A DNA stretch of 64,000 nt from Eudromia elegans. Its lineage: Eukaryota; Chordata; Aves; Tinamiformes; Tinamidae. The notes beneath the pieces were generated by a model, which was not told the origin of the DNA, made no database searches, and saw only the letters and a program-made list of their open reading frames with translations. Below are positions 22,301 through 33,908 of the stretch, piece after piece (position 1 is the first letter of the stretch; each line of letters starts with the position of its first letter). The position numbers and the translations under genes were made by a program. The DNA is taken from assembly GCA_003342815.1 (NCBI GenBank), contig PTEX01000013.1, forward strand, positions 1,323,898 to 1,387,897. The letters run 5' to 3'.

Positions 22301-25211
22301 AAGACATGAGTCCAATATACCAGCATTCCGTGTGGCACTAAAATCTTTTTTAAGCTTGTCACCAGCCGTGAGAAAAGGTGTAGAAACATTATATATCTAG
22401 ATTGACATAAAGAACCTAAGCATTATTAGCCAGCGTTTGTATTACGAGCCCATCTTCCAATGCAAGAACAAACTCTTAAAACTATTTGAAGAAATTTTTT
22501 AAAATCACATTTTTCCAGAGGTCTTAAAGCTCATTTGTATTTGCACTGGGCTGAAACATATTTATTTTATTTTGTATTGGTTCTGGATAATATTTTTTAT
22601 CTTAGTAAAGAAGGCATGGTTTAAAAGACTTGATGTTGGAGTCGCTTAGTCTCTGTTGTGGTCTGAGGCTGTTTGCTATATTTTTGTTTAATTTCAAAAG
22701 CTCAATTATGTAACTTTAAAATGAAGATATTGCATATGCAGAGGTGCTGTTTTCCATAATTTTTCTTTTTAACTATGCATTAATGTTCTATTCTATGGAT
22801 TATCTCCAGGGTAAAGGCATTAGACAAAATCCCACTGATTTCAATGGGTACTAACAATTACTGTAAATATTATGGCTTACTATTAGCATATTTTGCTATA
22901 TTTGCGCATTGCACCAGCATACACACACACTCCCAAGAAGAATGAAAAAAGAAAAGAGAAAAAAAAAGAAAAGGCCACATGCAATATGAATGCTACATTT
23001 GCCCTCTGTTTTCATTCTTTTGGATTCAAATTTTCTCCAACCTATTTCAGGTTTTAAGTCTCTCGAGCTTTCACGTACCAAAAATATTTGCATTGGTGCT
23101 GCTGCCCTGGGTGCTGCAAATCCCTGCTAGTAATACACAGTTTCAGCACTGAAAGCTATATGTGGTAGGGTCCTGTAAGCTGGCATCCAATGACTGAGGT
23201 TTGCATTAGCACAGCTACACAAGTGTTAAAGCCCTGCTTGGATCAAATTGAAATGAACAACAGAAGGAAAAAAAGAAAGTAAATTGTCATAACCTCCCAT
23301 TTTAAGTTATACTCACCCATTCTGGTTCCTTTTGCACTGTAATTAGTGGAGAACATACATTATGGCATGAACATACCTGCTTCATATCTGCATCTGGATA
23401 GCAAAATCTCAGGCAAAGGAATATAGAATTAATGATTCATAACAATATTGTAAGAAATACCAGATGAAGCAGAGAAGGGAAAACCCTCAGTTTGGGGAAG
23501 GTTCAGGATAAAATTCTAGCTGTGAAAAGACTTATAAAACTGCTTAGTAAAGGTGGAACAAGGAATCCAACCTACAGGGAGAGGACCTCAATATGATGCT
23601 GTATAAAATTCTTGCTAGAGCAACACAGGGTCAGCATCTAAAAGTGCTATTGTGGGAAATCTCACTGGCTGGATGAGAACCTCAGGAAGTAATAACAGGG
23701 AAGGAGTCTGTATGAAATATTGCCTACCTGCTTTGGACAAACCCCACAAGATTCTGTGTCCCAACTTAGAGAAGTACCTGTAGTAACAAAGGCTAATTCT
23801 CACTGATTTTTTTAAGCAAAGCCAAGTGGAAGAGACAGCAAAAAAGGTGTTGGTGTTGTTGGTGTTGCTATTGTTTTTGTTTTTTTAATGCTTAAATGAA
23901 GAGGATACATTCCTTGCATATGCTTGGACTGGTACATTTGGGGGTCACTTCCTAAGCAGCTCTGAGGTAAGGCACACATGCACTAACTTTAAGAGCAGTG
24001 AGCTCCGTGACAACACTGTTAGCAATCAAAAGAACTCATGCCTGGCTGTCTGGAAATGGTATCAAAGAAAAATGCCCCCAGATAAATGGATATTAACATC
24101 ACCTTTGAGAATTGCTGTAGGGCAATCAGTGCCAGGTGACTCTTAGGCCAGCTGTCCCATTCTTTACAGCACATATGGTGTAGGAGGAATCACTGTTCTG
24201 GGCCAGTGACTGGTACTTATCTGTCCTTTATAAAATCACATGTACGCAGGAATATACAGTTTAGGACTTATGAATGCAGCCAGCTGCTACTTATATGAAA
24301 CACAGACTGTACATATTGCCACCACACCAAAGACAGTATTACAATCTGGGTCAGGGTAAGACAAAAAATCTAGCCTTGGGATGTGCTTCTAGTCTTGGAT
24401 GATGCCACACCAGAGCATGTCAGCAAGCAGTTTGGTCATCTATTACTGTTGGCTCCTATACATTCATTCAAAGAAGTGTCTGCATGATAAAATGAAGTAT
24501 ACTTTTGCAAGCACAAATAGCTATAGGCACACAGATGTGCTGGATTGCAGTAATTTCTCTGTCTTGTCCTTTTAGTATTTTTGGTTCTCTTGGAATCCAA
24601 GTAGAAGGAGTCTCTATATCTTAATATAGATCTTTGATATCTGAATATTTATCTTAATATCTAATCTGAACCTTCAGTTTGTTCATCCTCTGCTATTCCT
24701 CTTATTTTTCCTATAAGTGCCTAGTTATATTGCTTTTTTTTCCTCTTTCCTCTTTCTATTTTAGTTCAGCAGTGGTTTATTTCTCACTTTTTTTAAATCT
24801 CTAGTATGAAACCTTCTTTTGTTTCTCCCTTAGGAAAACATTATAGAAAGCCAGAAATATTCCTCTGTGCAACAGATGGAAAATACTTCATTTGTTATAA
24901 AATTACCTGTAGCCTGTGATCATTACTTAGTCTGCAACCATGGAACCACATGAGAGCAGATGAGCAAAAAAAGAAAAAGACATTTATGAAGTCAGAGCCT
25001 GAAATGTAATCCTTTTTTTTTCTTTTTTCATGCAAATTTTGGAAATTATGTATTTTTTTTCCCAAAGAGGTGTGTCCTGGCACAAACTAATTTAATGGTA
25101 TTATATAATTCTTCTATTTTGGAGATTGTTATTTCAGTCAGCTAAATCCTAGATGAGAAAATGAAAGCCTCAGCTATGGGATTTGTTCTGTGCAGTGGCT
25201 ATGTTTAAGAG

Positions 25212-25300
25212 TCAGTCAGATCTCTTAGCTAGAGCATTAGACTGGCAGTCTTAAGATGAAAGTTCAGTTCTTCCTAAATGTAATTTTAACAGACTTTTGA
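25212..25300 (+). repeat. Possible tRNA-derived SINE relic
   Basis: TTAGCTAGAGCATTAGACTG followed by GCAGTCTTAAGATG and AGTTCAGTTCTTCC resembles the A-box-to-B-box region of a tRNA-derived SINE head. The D-loop is shortened and the acceptor stem is absent, so it is not a functional tRNA. Short and diverged. Confidence 0.4.
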
Positions 25301-25639
25301 TGCAGGACAGACATTTTTTCCTCTCTCTCTCCCTGTACATTAAGCTCTGTGACAAAGCAGTTGAAGATGTATTGTTAGAGATAGAGCGGGCAGGCAAATC
25401 ATGGACTATCCTTTTATGAATTTCAACATAAGAAGCAGCATAGAGTCCTTGTCATTACTTGCAATGTGTACTGCAAGGTGATATTGTATATCTATATATA
25501 TAAAATGTATGTTTTATATGTGTGTATCTACACATAGAGAAGGTTCTTGCCTGTATATTTGTCCACTGTAAATGCCTAGGAAAAAAATGAAAAGCGCTTA
25601 GTTTCTGTGCTTTTTATGCACAGAAAAGCAAATCTTCTG

Positions 25640-25714
25640 CTGGAGGAAATCAGTGCATCTTTACTGACGTCAATACAGCCAAGGCAATTTACATCACCTG
25701 AGGATCTGTACCAG
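25640..25714. repeat. Relic of a common amniote interspersed repeat
   Basis: TTACTGACGTCAATACAGCC then CAATTTACATCACCTGAGGA matches the familiar 'ccattgacttcaatggagttacaccaatttacaccagctgaggatctggcc' pattern of reptile and bird genomes. Family name not assigned. Confidence 0.5.
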
Positions 25715-27589
25715 ATTTTGTGTATCTGTCCTTACACACAAATACACAATCATCCACTAGTGTAAATGAGTGCTGACAATTGCAAAGAGTAACAGCTCAC
25801 TGCAGAAATAACAGCAAACAATGAGAAAACCATAACACAACATTTTGATTTTTAGTGTTGTAATGTTTTCTTAAGGTACTTTAAGGTGGTAGGAATTTTG
25901 GTGCTATAAGGTTATATTTGTTCAGTTTGTTTTGTTCTCTACCCTGGGCATGCACCCTCAATGTGCTTCTTACACAAGTATTATTTTTGTAGCTTTTCCT
26001 AAGATTATGCAATTTTATCCACTATTATTTTCATGTGCTCTGAAGTTAGAACTTTCTGAGTGAAACAGAAGGCATTCAAAATTTTCTTAAGATTTGTCTC
26101 ATGGCTACATTTTATGATGTCAGGCTTTTTCTGACATTGAGGCTTTTATAAGGTTTCACTCCAGCATGGAGTCTTCTGTGTGGAGTGATGGTTAATTTCA
26201 GCCTGCTGCCTTTCCCTCAAGGAAAACACCTCTCTGTTCTATCCAGCCACTTGTTTTCATGGTACCTATAAGAAGTTAATATATTTGAGATCACTATTTC
26301 TCTGCTAAACTTTGTAGAAATTGCACATAGAGATCCATAGTTACAAAGTGGGAAATGACACAGACACACACACACACAGAAAAACATGTGCATTGAGTGA
26401 AGCAAGGAAATATATGGTTATAGAAAATATATTTTCCTTAGGAAACATGGCAAAAAAGACCAAATCCAGATATTTTTTATAATTAGGTCAACCGTACTCC
26501 ACTGCAAATATGACAATGTTTCATGGTGTTGACTTTCTGTGTGTAATTGCCTCTTAAAAGTCTTGGAATATTGAAGTTACAAAGAGCTTGAAAATGATGG
26601 TAGAAATTCAGTGGCAGCCAGGTGGGAGTTTAAGTGACAAACAGAGTCTCTTGCTCTTCCTGCCTTCTTCCAGATGTGAATCTGGTACATTATCTTAACT
26701 CACATGCTAACATTTCAATGGGCATAAGCTGTTGCTGAGATGGTTACTACAAGAGAGATTAATTTATATCTACTAAAACACACATAAAGCATGATGTCAT
26801 TCTCAAGAGTAGTAGAAATGTGATGCTGAAAATATTACAGACACTTGGGTTTTCTTCAGCTTTTGCTACACTCAGATATTTGTTCAAATTCTGGCTTTTT
26901 ATTAAAAATCAAGGTCTTCCTCTCTATACGTTTATCTCTGTGTCCAAGTGGGGCCATGCTCCTGAAGAACATTCTTGGATCCCGCTCCTGCAGAGATGTG
27001 GTTGTGGCCCTGAGTTTTTTAGTTTTCTGTACAATGCAGTGTTTACTGAAAGGGAGGGTATTTATCCAGATTTATAGAGATTATTAACTTTCTTTCAAGT
27101 TTGCTTGCAGAATGAAGCTTGGCCCTTGTGTTTGCCCCTCCATGCAGAGTGCTGTTTCTGCCTTTGCTGGGCTGTTCCGGGAAAAACTTTAGCTCTGCAG
27201 TCAATTCTAAAGAGTCACAAATGTCCTTGTCTTTCACTTGCTGTTTTTTAATTTGAAAATCCATTCCTAGTAGGACACCAGTAGGCTGTCTGTGTCTGCC
27301 TAGGCATGCGTATGCCTCCCTTCACCATATTGACTGAGTATCTGGTTTTGTCCTAGGGTCCAGGCTGATTTCCATGTACAGTGGACACTGACCTTCATCT
27401 GAACTTGCAATGGATTTAAGGAATCACCTATCTTTTCTTAAAACATTCTGTGGTTCCCATGCCAAAGGCTTCCCTTTAAACAAGTTTCTTCAGTAGTGTT
27501 TTATGATGATAAATCTATATCCAAAGTCCTCAAATAGATAGATGACATGGACCAGTGCTATGCACTATTTTACAATATGGATAGATTGA

Positions 27590-27640
27590 AGAGCCAGATT
27601 TTGTTATCACTTAGCGGCAAATCAGAGTAACCAAATTGCC
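27590..27640. repeat. Relic of the same amniote repeat group
   Basis: GAGCCAGATTTTGTTATCAC followed by AAATCAGAGTAACC corresponds to 'gagccagattctgatctcacttacaccagtgtaaatcaggagtaac'. Strongly decayed. Confidence 0.4.
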
Positions 27641-29574
27641 TTAGTTAGGTGGCTTCAAATTTGAAGAGATATGAGAGTACATTTGTATACAGTATCTGGT
27701 GCTATGAATCTTCTTGAGCTGACTGCTGTCCCACCACTGGAGCTAGCTAGTTTGAGTCAGAATCAGCCTGGCAGATTCCCTGCACACTTGCAGTGGCAGT
27801 CATTTGGGATGGCACAGCCGACTGCTGTAATGTTTCCCCTAAGAATTCTTTATTACTCATTTGGGATAAGACCGAGTGTCCTGGTAGCTGCAGCGACATC
27901 CACGGCTGGTTCCTCCTTTCTGCCGAGAAAGGACTGAGATTCTCCTCTTTGTGAAGCAGAATACATAAATACCAACTTCACTAGACATGATCTGACTGGA
28001 ATGATTATTCTAGCTTTATCCCCTCATTTACTCTGGCTTTTAATACAGACAGGAAGATGGAGAATCCAGGACCAGATAGTATTGTTGATGAGTGAAAAGA
28101 GTTGCAAAAGAATTCTGGTCTCAGACATTTAGCCTCCTGAAGATAAAGGTGAAAGAATGGATACATTACTTTTTAAGGGGTGATTAGATTTGGATGGCAT
28201 CTAGAGTGTGTTTCCACTTTCTGCTCATGGCAGCCTTCAGGCTGGTCGTAGTTCTTTGTTAACCTCCTCTTCAAAACCTAGGCCTGAAAGCTTGGCTGTA
28301 GTATTGCCTCAGGACTATATCCCAGAGGTGGGCACAACTGCTTGCTCTCCCAAGCCTGTGCAGCAGTCATAAGATAAAGCATACCATACTTACAGGTTCT
28401 GTAGGGGCTACCTGTGCAGGGAGATGTAGGTTGGTGGAAGATTGGACAGCAGCAGAGAGGAATTAAAAGGGAGTGGTGAAAGGACCCACTGAAAGCTGAA
28501 GAATACAAGAATGTCATAACATCCTCATAACATCATGCTGCAGAAGTTGTGAAGTATTTGGTTGCTTGGCTCATTTATGTGTGCTACTGTAATGATATTT
28601 TAATGCAGCTGGGGGAAGGGAAAGCAGGAATGATAGAAGCTATATTCTACTTTTATGAGCCGACCTACTCTAGAGAAATTACTAATAAACACCATACCCT
28701 CAACATTACCTTTAACAGATACTGCCTGGTGGAACCACCTCACTAGTCAGCAGCTCTGGTGCTTAAGGAAAGAGCTCACTAATGAATGCCGAGTGCATGT
28801 GAGTAGCTCTCATCACAGCAAGATGGGAGATTGTCAGATCTGATAAACAAATGCAGTTTGGCATAGTCAGACAGTCTGGATGATCTTTAAGAAATACCTA
28901 GAGAGCTGGGAGATGACATTGGGGTAAATCTGCAGATAGAATCCCTTTCAGCACGTCCCAGCCAAGCATTAGCACCAGTTTTTCAGATTACATGTCAGGG
29001 ACTTAAAACACCTGTGTCTGTACCCAGAATACACATGTAGAAAGCAATAATCTTATCTCTGTTCACATGCCACCCTGAATCTGTTGTCATGCTCCTCTCA
29101 CATTGCCTAATGACAATAGGTCCCATTCTCGGTTGCCTTCCCCTTGTCAAATTATTTATGTGGGTTTGAGGTGCTAGAACATCATCACTGAGCAATTCAT
29201 GTCCCACTACCTCAAGCACAAATGATAACACGACTTACACAACAGTAGGGAATCGGGCCCATTCTTCTGATGCAGTTTTATACCAGGCTTCATTGCAGGC
29301 TACTATGAACAGCTGTTGTATCCAACCCTAGAAATGCTGTGTTTCAGAGATGAACACATATTCACAGTAATGTTACATTCCCTAAAGTGCTTTGAAAAAT
29401 AATGCGCTCATTCACAAATGGGACATTTGCAGAGTATGTCTCTACCAAACTCTGTGAGTGCAGGAAAGTAGCAAGTGTGTTAGCTTTTCTTCTAGCATAT
29501 TTTTCACCATCACACAATCTTGCCGCAGCATGGATTATAGAAAAAGTATATAAGAAAAAATAATATTACCACTA

Positions 29575-29735
29575 TCTCTTCTACATTAAGGTTTATCAGC
29601 AGACCCTTCAGTGCTTTACAAAGGAGGTCCTACAGAATGGGATAAAAGATGGGAAATGTTCTGCTTGAGTTCACCCAACAAGCCAAAGCTGAGAATAAAA
29701 CCTGTGGCCCAGGGCACTAATCTGTGAAGTAAACT
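29575..29735 (-). repeat. CORE-SINE / MIR-like relic, reverse orientation
   Basis: Reading forward: CAGTGCTTTACAAAGGAGGT, GATGGGAAATGTTCTGCTTG, AGTTCACCCAACAAGCCAAA, GCTGAGAATAAAACCTGTGG. This is the order expected for the complement of a MIR-type SINE: tail with 'gctttacaaa', 'gatggggaaactgaggc', 'aaggtcacacagcaagtc', then the tRNA part 'gggaatagaacccaggtc'. Confidence 0.5.
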
Positions 29736-30827
29736 GCAGTGCCTCGAAAGAAGAGGACAAACAGAACAAGAAGTGTTAAATGCTACAAGGTCAACTTCTA
29801 TGGCATAAATAACACTGCTCTAACTCCTAAAATCTGATTCACTCCCTGGACAACTTGGTCTTAGGAAGAGTGCTGCCCAAATAGAGATGCCAGAACATGG
29901 TCAAAAATCAACAACATCTGTTCATGACTGGTATCAGTGACATACACTAGAAAAAGGAGTGGTAAAGGCTAGAGATAAAGTTCAGTCCTGAACTTGAGAA
30001 GGAATTGAAATACATGGTCTCAGATACACAGAGCTGCACATATGAATTGCATGTAAGTCCTTGTACTAATGAGCAAGAAAATACCACCAAGTTGTAGAGA
30101 TATGTAAGCCAATGCAGCCTATTTTGTTTCTTGCAGCACTGAACCAGTTACAAATTGCAGAGAATGATTTTGGGAGGGAATAGTGAGAGGAGGTAGATTA
30201 AGAGTCTACTGTCTCTGCTGGTTTGGTCTGATTTGATGAGAGTAAACTCAGCAAGTGCATGGAAGGCACCAAAAATCCTTCCTCTTGTGGGAAAGAAAGG
30301 AAGAGCCTCCCACAGAGGTAGGCACTGCATGTGAGCTAGGAAAGTGGAAAGTAATTATCACAGCTATGCATGTGAATAAGTTGACAGAATGCCTTCTCCA
30401 GAAGCTAGTGCCTAGCAAGATGCAGTCCCTTCTTCCCACAGCTATTGCGTCTCTCCCCTTTTCTCCTATCAAATAATGAGTCTGCTCTCTCCATCCTCCT
30501 CTACCCCCAACACAAACACTCCAGCACATGCAAAAAACAAGCCATGCATGCAGTTCTCAAGTCTTGCTCTGTGACATCCTTCCTGCCTTGGCCATGGAGA
30601 GCTCTTGTGTTATTGATACACATGGCTTAATTGATTCTGGATTGTGGTTTACATTTCCAATAATAAAAAAGAAAGAGCATTTGCCCTGTTCCCCACCTTC
30701 CTTTTTGTCATATGGCACCCAGCACTATGACATGTTTTACTGCTTCAGTCTGGCTTGCTGCTATTGACTCTTTGGATAGTGACTTGTTTGTAACCTGGTG
30801 CTTGGACCTGATCCTCCATCCTACCTT

Positions 30828-30853
30828 TTTGTTTGTTTGTTTGTTTGTTTGTT
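30828..30853. repeat. (TTTG)n microsatellite
   Basis: Six to seven perfect TTTG units in intron 1. Confidence 0.9.
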
Positions 30854-31894
30854 AAGTACTTAACTGTTTGGCCCACCTATTTTGCACACCTGAATGGTGC
30901 TCTTGGCCATATGGTCTCTCAAACATGCATGAGAGGGGGACACATTGTGGGAATTCCTCTGCACCTTGAATCCATTTCCCACAGTCAAGGGGCATATTCA
31001 ATATAGAGCTAGCCTGCTTTTGATAATGGCAGAGATGACAAGGGAGATGTGAAACAGAGGCAAGAATGCCTTCAAGATGTAAAATGTGCCCGAGATTTTT
31101 CTAGTCTTCCTTTCTCTGAGCAGCAAGGAACTATTTATGTTGGTTACTTATTTCTCACAGCTTGTACTCTGGGAAAATACTGATTGGCCTCAAATTAAAA
31201 TGACTCAGCACCTCAGAAGACCAGGACCTCACTCATCTCTCCATCTCCCAGTACCATTTTTTATATCTCCATTCTTATTTTATCTCCTGCTGTTTTGAAC
31301 TCCCTGGGGTAAAGAGTAACTGGAGGCACAATTAGCTGTTCCCATGCGATGCAGTAAAGCACTAGTTGGAGATATGTCACAAAAAAGAACTAAAGTATTT
31401 TTCATGACATTTCCCTTTTATTACTCCTTTTGTTAAAGTCATGAAGAAAATTTAGGACCTGTATGGCTCCTGAGAGCAACAGCAGCATTTGCAGATACAG
31501 GCTGGAATTAAATTGGCCTAAAGGGAGAGCCTTTACGTCCTCTCTCCAGACTTCACTGTCTCCTTCCAGCCAGCACTCATCCTTGCTCAGCTGACCCATG
31601 TTCCTCTTTCAGACCGGTAGCTCCCTTCCCTTGTCTCCTGCAGTCCTGGAGCAGATGCAGATGCATCATGGAGGCAGTATAGAAATATAACACTGCCTAG
31701 AATAAGGCTTTGATGAAGAGTTCTGCTGTCTGCTTCCAAAGCAGTTGTTGGCAAGAGGGCTGAGAACGTGGCATGAAGAGTGAAGCGCAAGGTGGAAGCG
31801 TGGTATAAATGATAGCCCTGTATCCACAAGAGCATCTTGTTGACATACCTTTGTGTACAGATAGGTGAGGCCAGCTAGAAATGAAGGGTATTAA

Positions 31895-31933
31895 AATATA
31901 TATATATATATATATTCACTCAAATATATATAT
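31895..31933. repeat. (AT)n tract, partly duplicated
   Basis: An (AT)n run (31895-31915), then TTCACTCAA and a second shorter AT run followed by CTTCACTCA: a small tandem duplication of an AT run plus a TTCACTCA-like flank. Confidence 0.8.
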
Positions 31934-33871
31934 CTTCACTCATTTCTGGCTAGATGACTAAAGTGATATGTGCTTCATGTCACATACCTCTAGTTTTTAT
32001 ATCGGATGACTTGCATAGGCTTCAGGAACCCCATGAATTAGCAAAATCAACAGTAAGGAAATACCGAAGGGGAAAGTTGCCTAGTGACTTTTAAAATAAC
32101 TTACATTTAATTGTGTTGTTCATTGGTGTGGTGATGACTACAGAAAAATCAGCTCCTTTGACCTATGTTTTGTGCTCCAAGGAATAAACGATCATATTCT
32201 GAAACTGGGACTCAGAAGGCTCCAGAGACAGCTTTAGAATAAGCTGTGAGTAAGCAGAAAGGAAGTCATTCTGCAAGAAGACCTAAGTGGAAGCTTCAAG
32301 AAAGAAGAAGTCAAGCTTGCAAAAACACAGGTGGGAGTGCTCAAGAGGCAAGCACAATGCTGGCTGGAGCACCTGGTTCACAGTTCCAGCTAGTCCATGG
32401 AAACAAACAGGCAAAGGTACATATTACAGAACTGAGACTGCTGAAATCAGGTGTAGGCATTTTGATCTCAGCCTCAACTGTCAGAATACAGGCCATGCAG
32501 CAAGAAGATTGTATCAACATTTCTTGCCACTCCATTTGTGTGCAGTGAGGTATGCAGTGAGATATTCAGTAGTCACAGTTCTGTTTCAATGTGAACTCTA
32601 GAGGTGTATTTATGGGAATTAACAACATAGCAGAGGATGCTCCAGTTTAAATGGAAGCTACATTTTGTCTGCACAAGACACCATGCTACTGCCACTACCC
32701 TCTGCTAGATGAGGGGAGCTTTGGAGGCAGCAAGTTCATGTCACCTCTACAGGCTGTCTTAAGTAGAACTGCAGTGAGTTTAGTGGCTTGTTTTTACTCC
32801 ATGTGTGGGTATTTCCCCAGGTAACAAACTCAGCTTTGCTTACCAAACCACTGTGCAAGTCCAGAACTAGATTTGCAAGCTAGGAGTTTCTGGCAAAACT
32901 GAGATGATTGCAAATGGTTTGTATTGAGAAGAAGAGACATTGCTAACTAGAGGAAGAGATGCCGTAGAACTCAAATACAAGACCAATGCTTTGCAAAGGC
33001 TAGAAGATGCTGCATGACCAGCAATGCTGATGAGATAGGTGAAGGAGCAATACTGAATAGCATGAGAAAGCCTAAGTCAAGAGTCTGATGCTTCAGCAGA
33101 GCTGTGTGGATGATCCACAGCAGTATAACAAGGCAACTTTCTGCACCAGCAGCAGAGCTGTATGAATGAATAGGTCTGGCCCAGGAGGATTCTGATGCAC
33201 CACAGCTGTATGGGTGCTCAGGATGAGGCAAGTGGAGGCACTGCAGGTGAAGAGAAAGTGCAGAGAGAGACCGCTTGTGCTCTGTTTGGCACCAAGCAGT
33301 AGCTATTAATCTTTCACTTCCCCATGCACTGATATTCATATAAAATATGAAAAAGTTCCTCAAATGCAGCAGAGAAGGCTCTTTAGCTTTCATATTTATG
33401 AACTTAGATAAAAGAGAACTTGATATGAATCTGAAAAAGTGACATCTCAATTTTATCTTGCCCATCATGATGATGAGTGCAAGTGTGATCTGATTACTTG
33501 CTACTGACCCCTCCCTTTCCCTCTTCCTTTGTAAAGTTCTACTTTTCAGAGAACTAATTTTCACTGAACAGTTCAGGCTGTTCTTTGTCATTTTAGCCTA
33601 GTGATTTCCAGTAGCAGGAGGCCAGAAATCGCCTCATTTGTTAAGATATTCCAGTTGATAATAGCACGTCCATCTATCCACTGAGGATAATTTCTAGACT
33701 GTTTTGCAAAGTGGCAATGCTGCTTTAATGGCAGAAGGCTGGCACGCCAGTGGGAATGCTGGAGCCTATTTGTGTGACAGTATGTTGACACACAGGCCAT
33801 TCACCATGACAACTTTTGATGCAGCACGAACCTCACCAAATCTTAGTTATGAGAGTGGAGCATAGCACTTC

Positions 33872-33908
33872 CATAGGTAGTTGAAAATTAGGTAGTTTTC
33901 TACCTATG
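33872..33908. repeat. Short hairpin-forming inverted repeat
   Basis: CATAGGTAG (33872-33880) and its exact complement CTACCTATG (33900-33908) flank a loop that itself contains GAAAA/TTTTC. Stem too short and broken for a convincing miRNA precursor. Confidence 0.6.

Noticed and set aside
25212-25285. tRNA gene candidate
   Set aside because: A- and B-box-like strings are present, but the D-arm is shortened and no acceptor stem forms; better explained as a SINE relic.
33872-33908. microRNA precursor candidate
   Set aside because: Only a 9-bp outer stem with misaligned inner pairing; too short and unstable for a miRNA hairpin.
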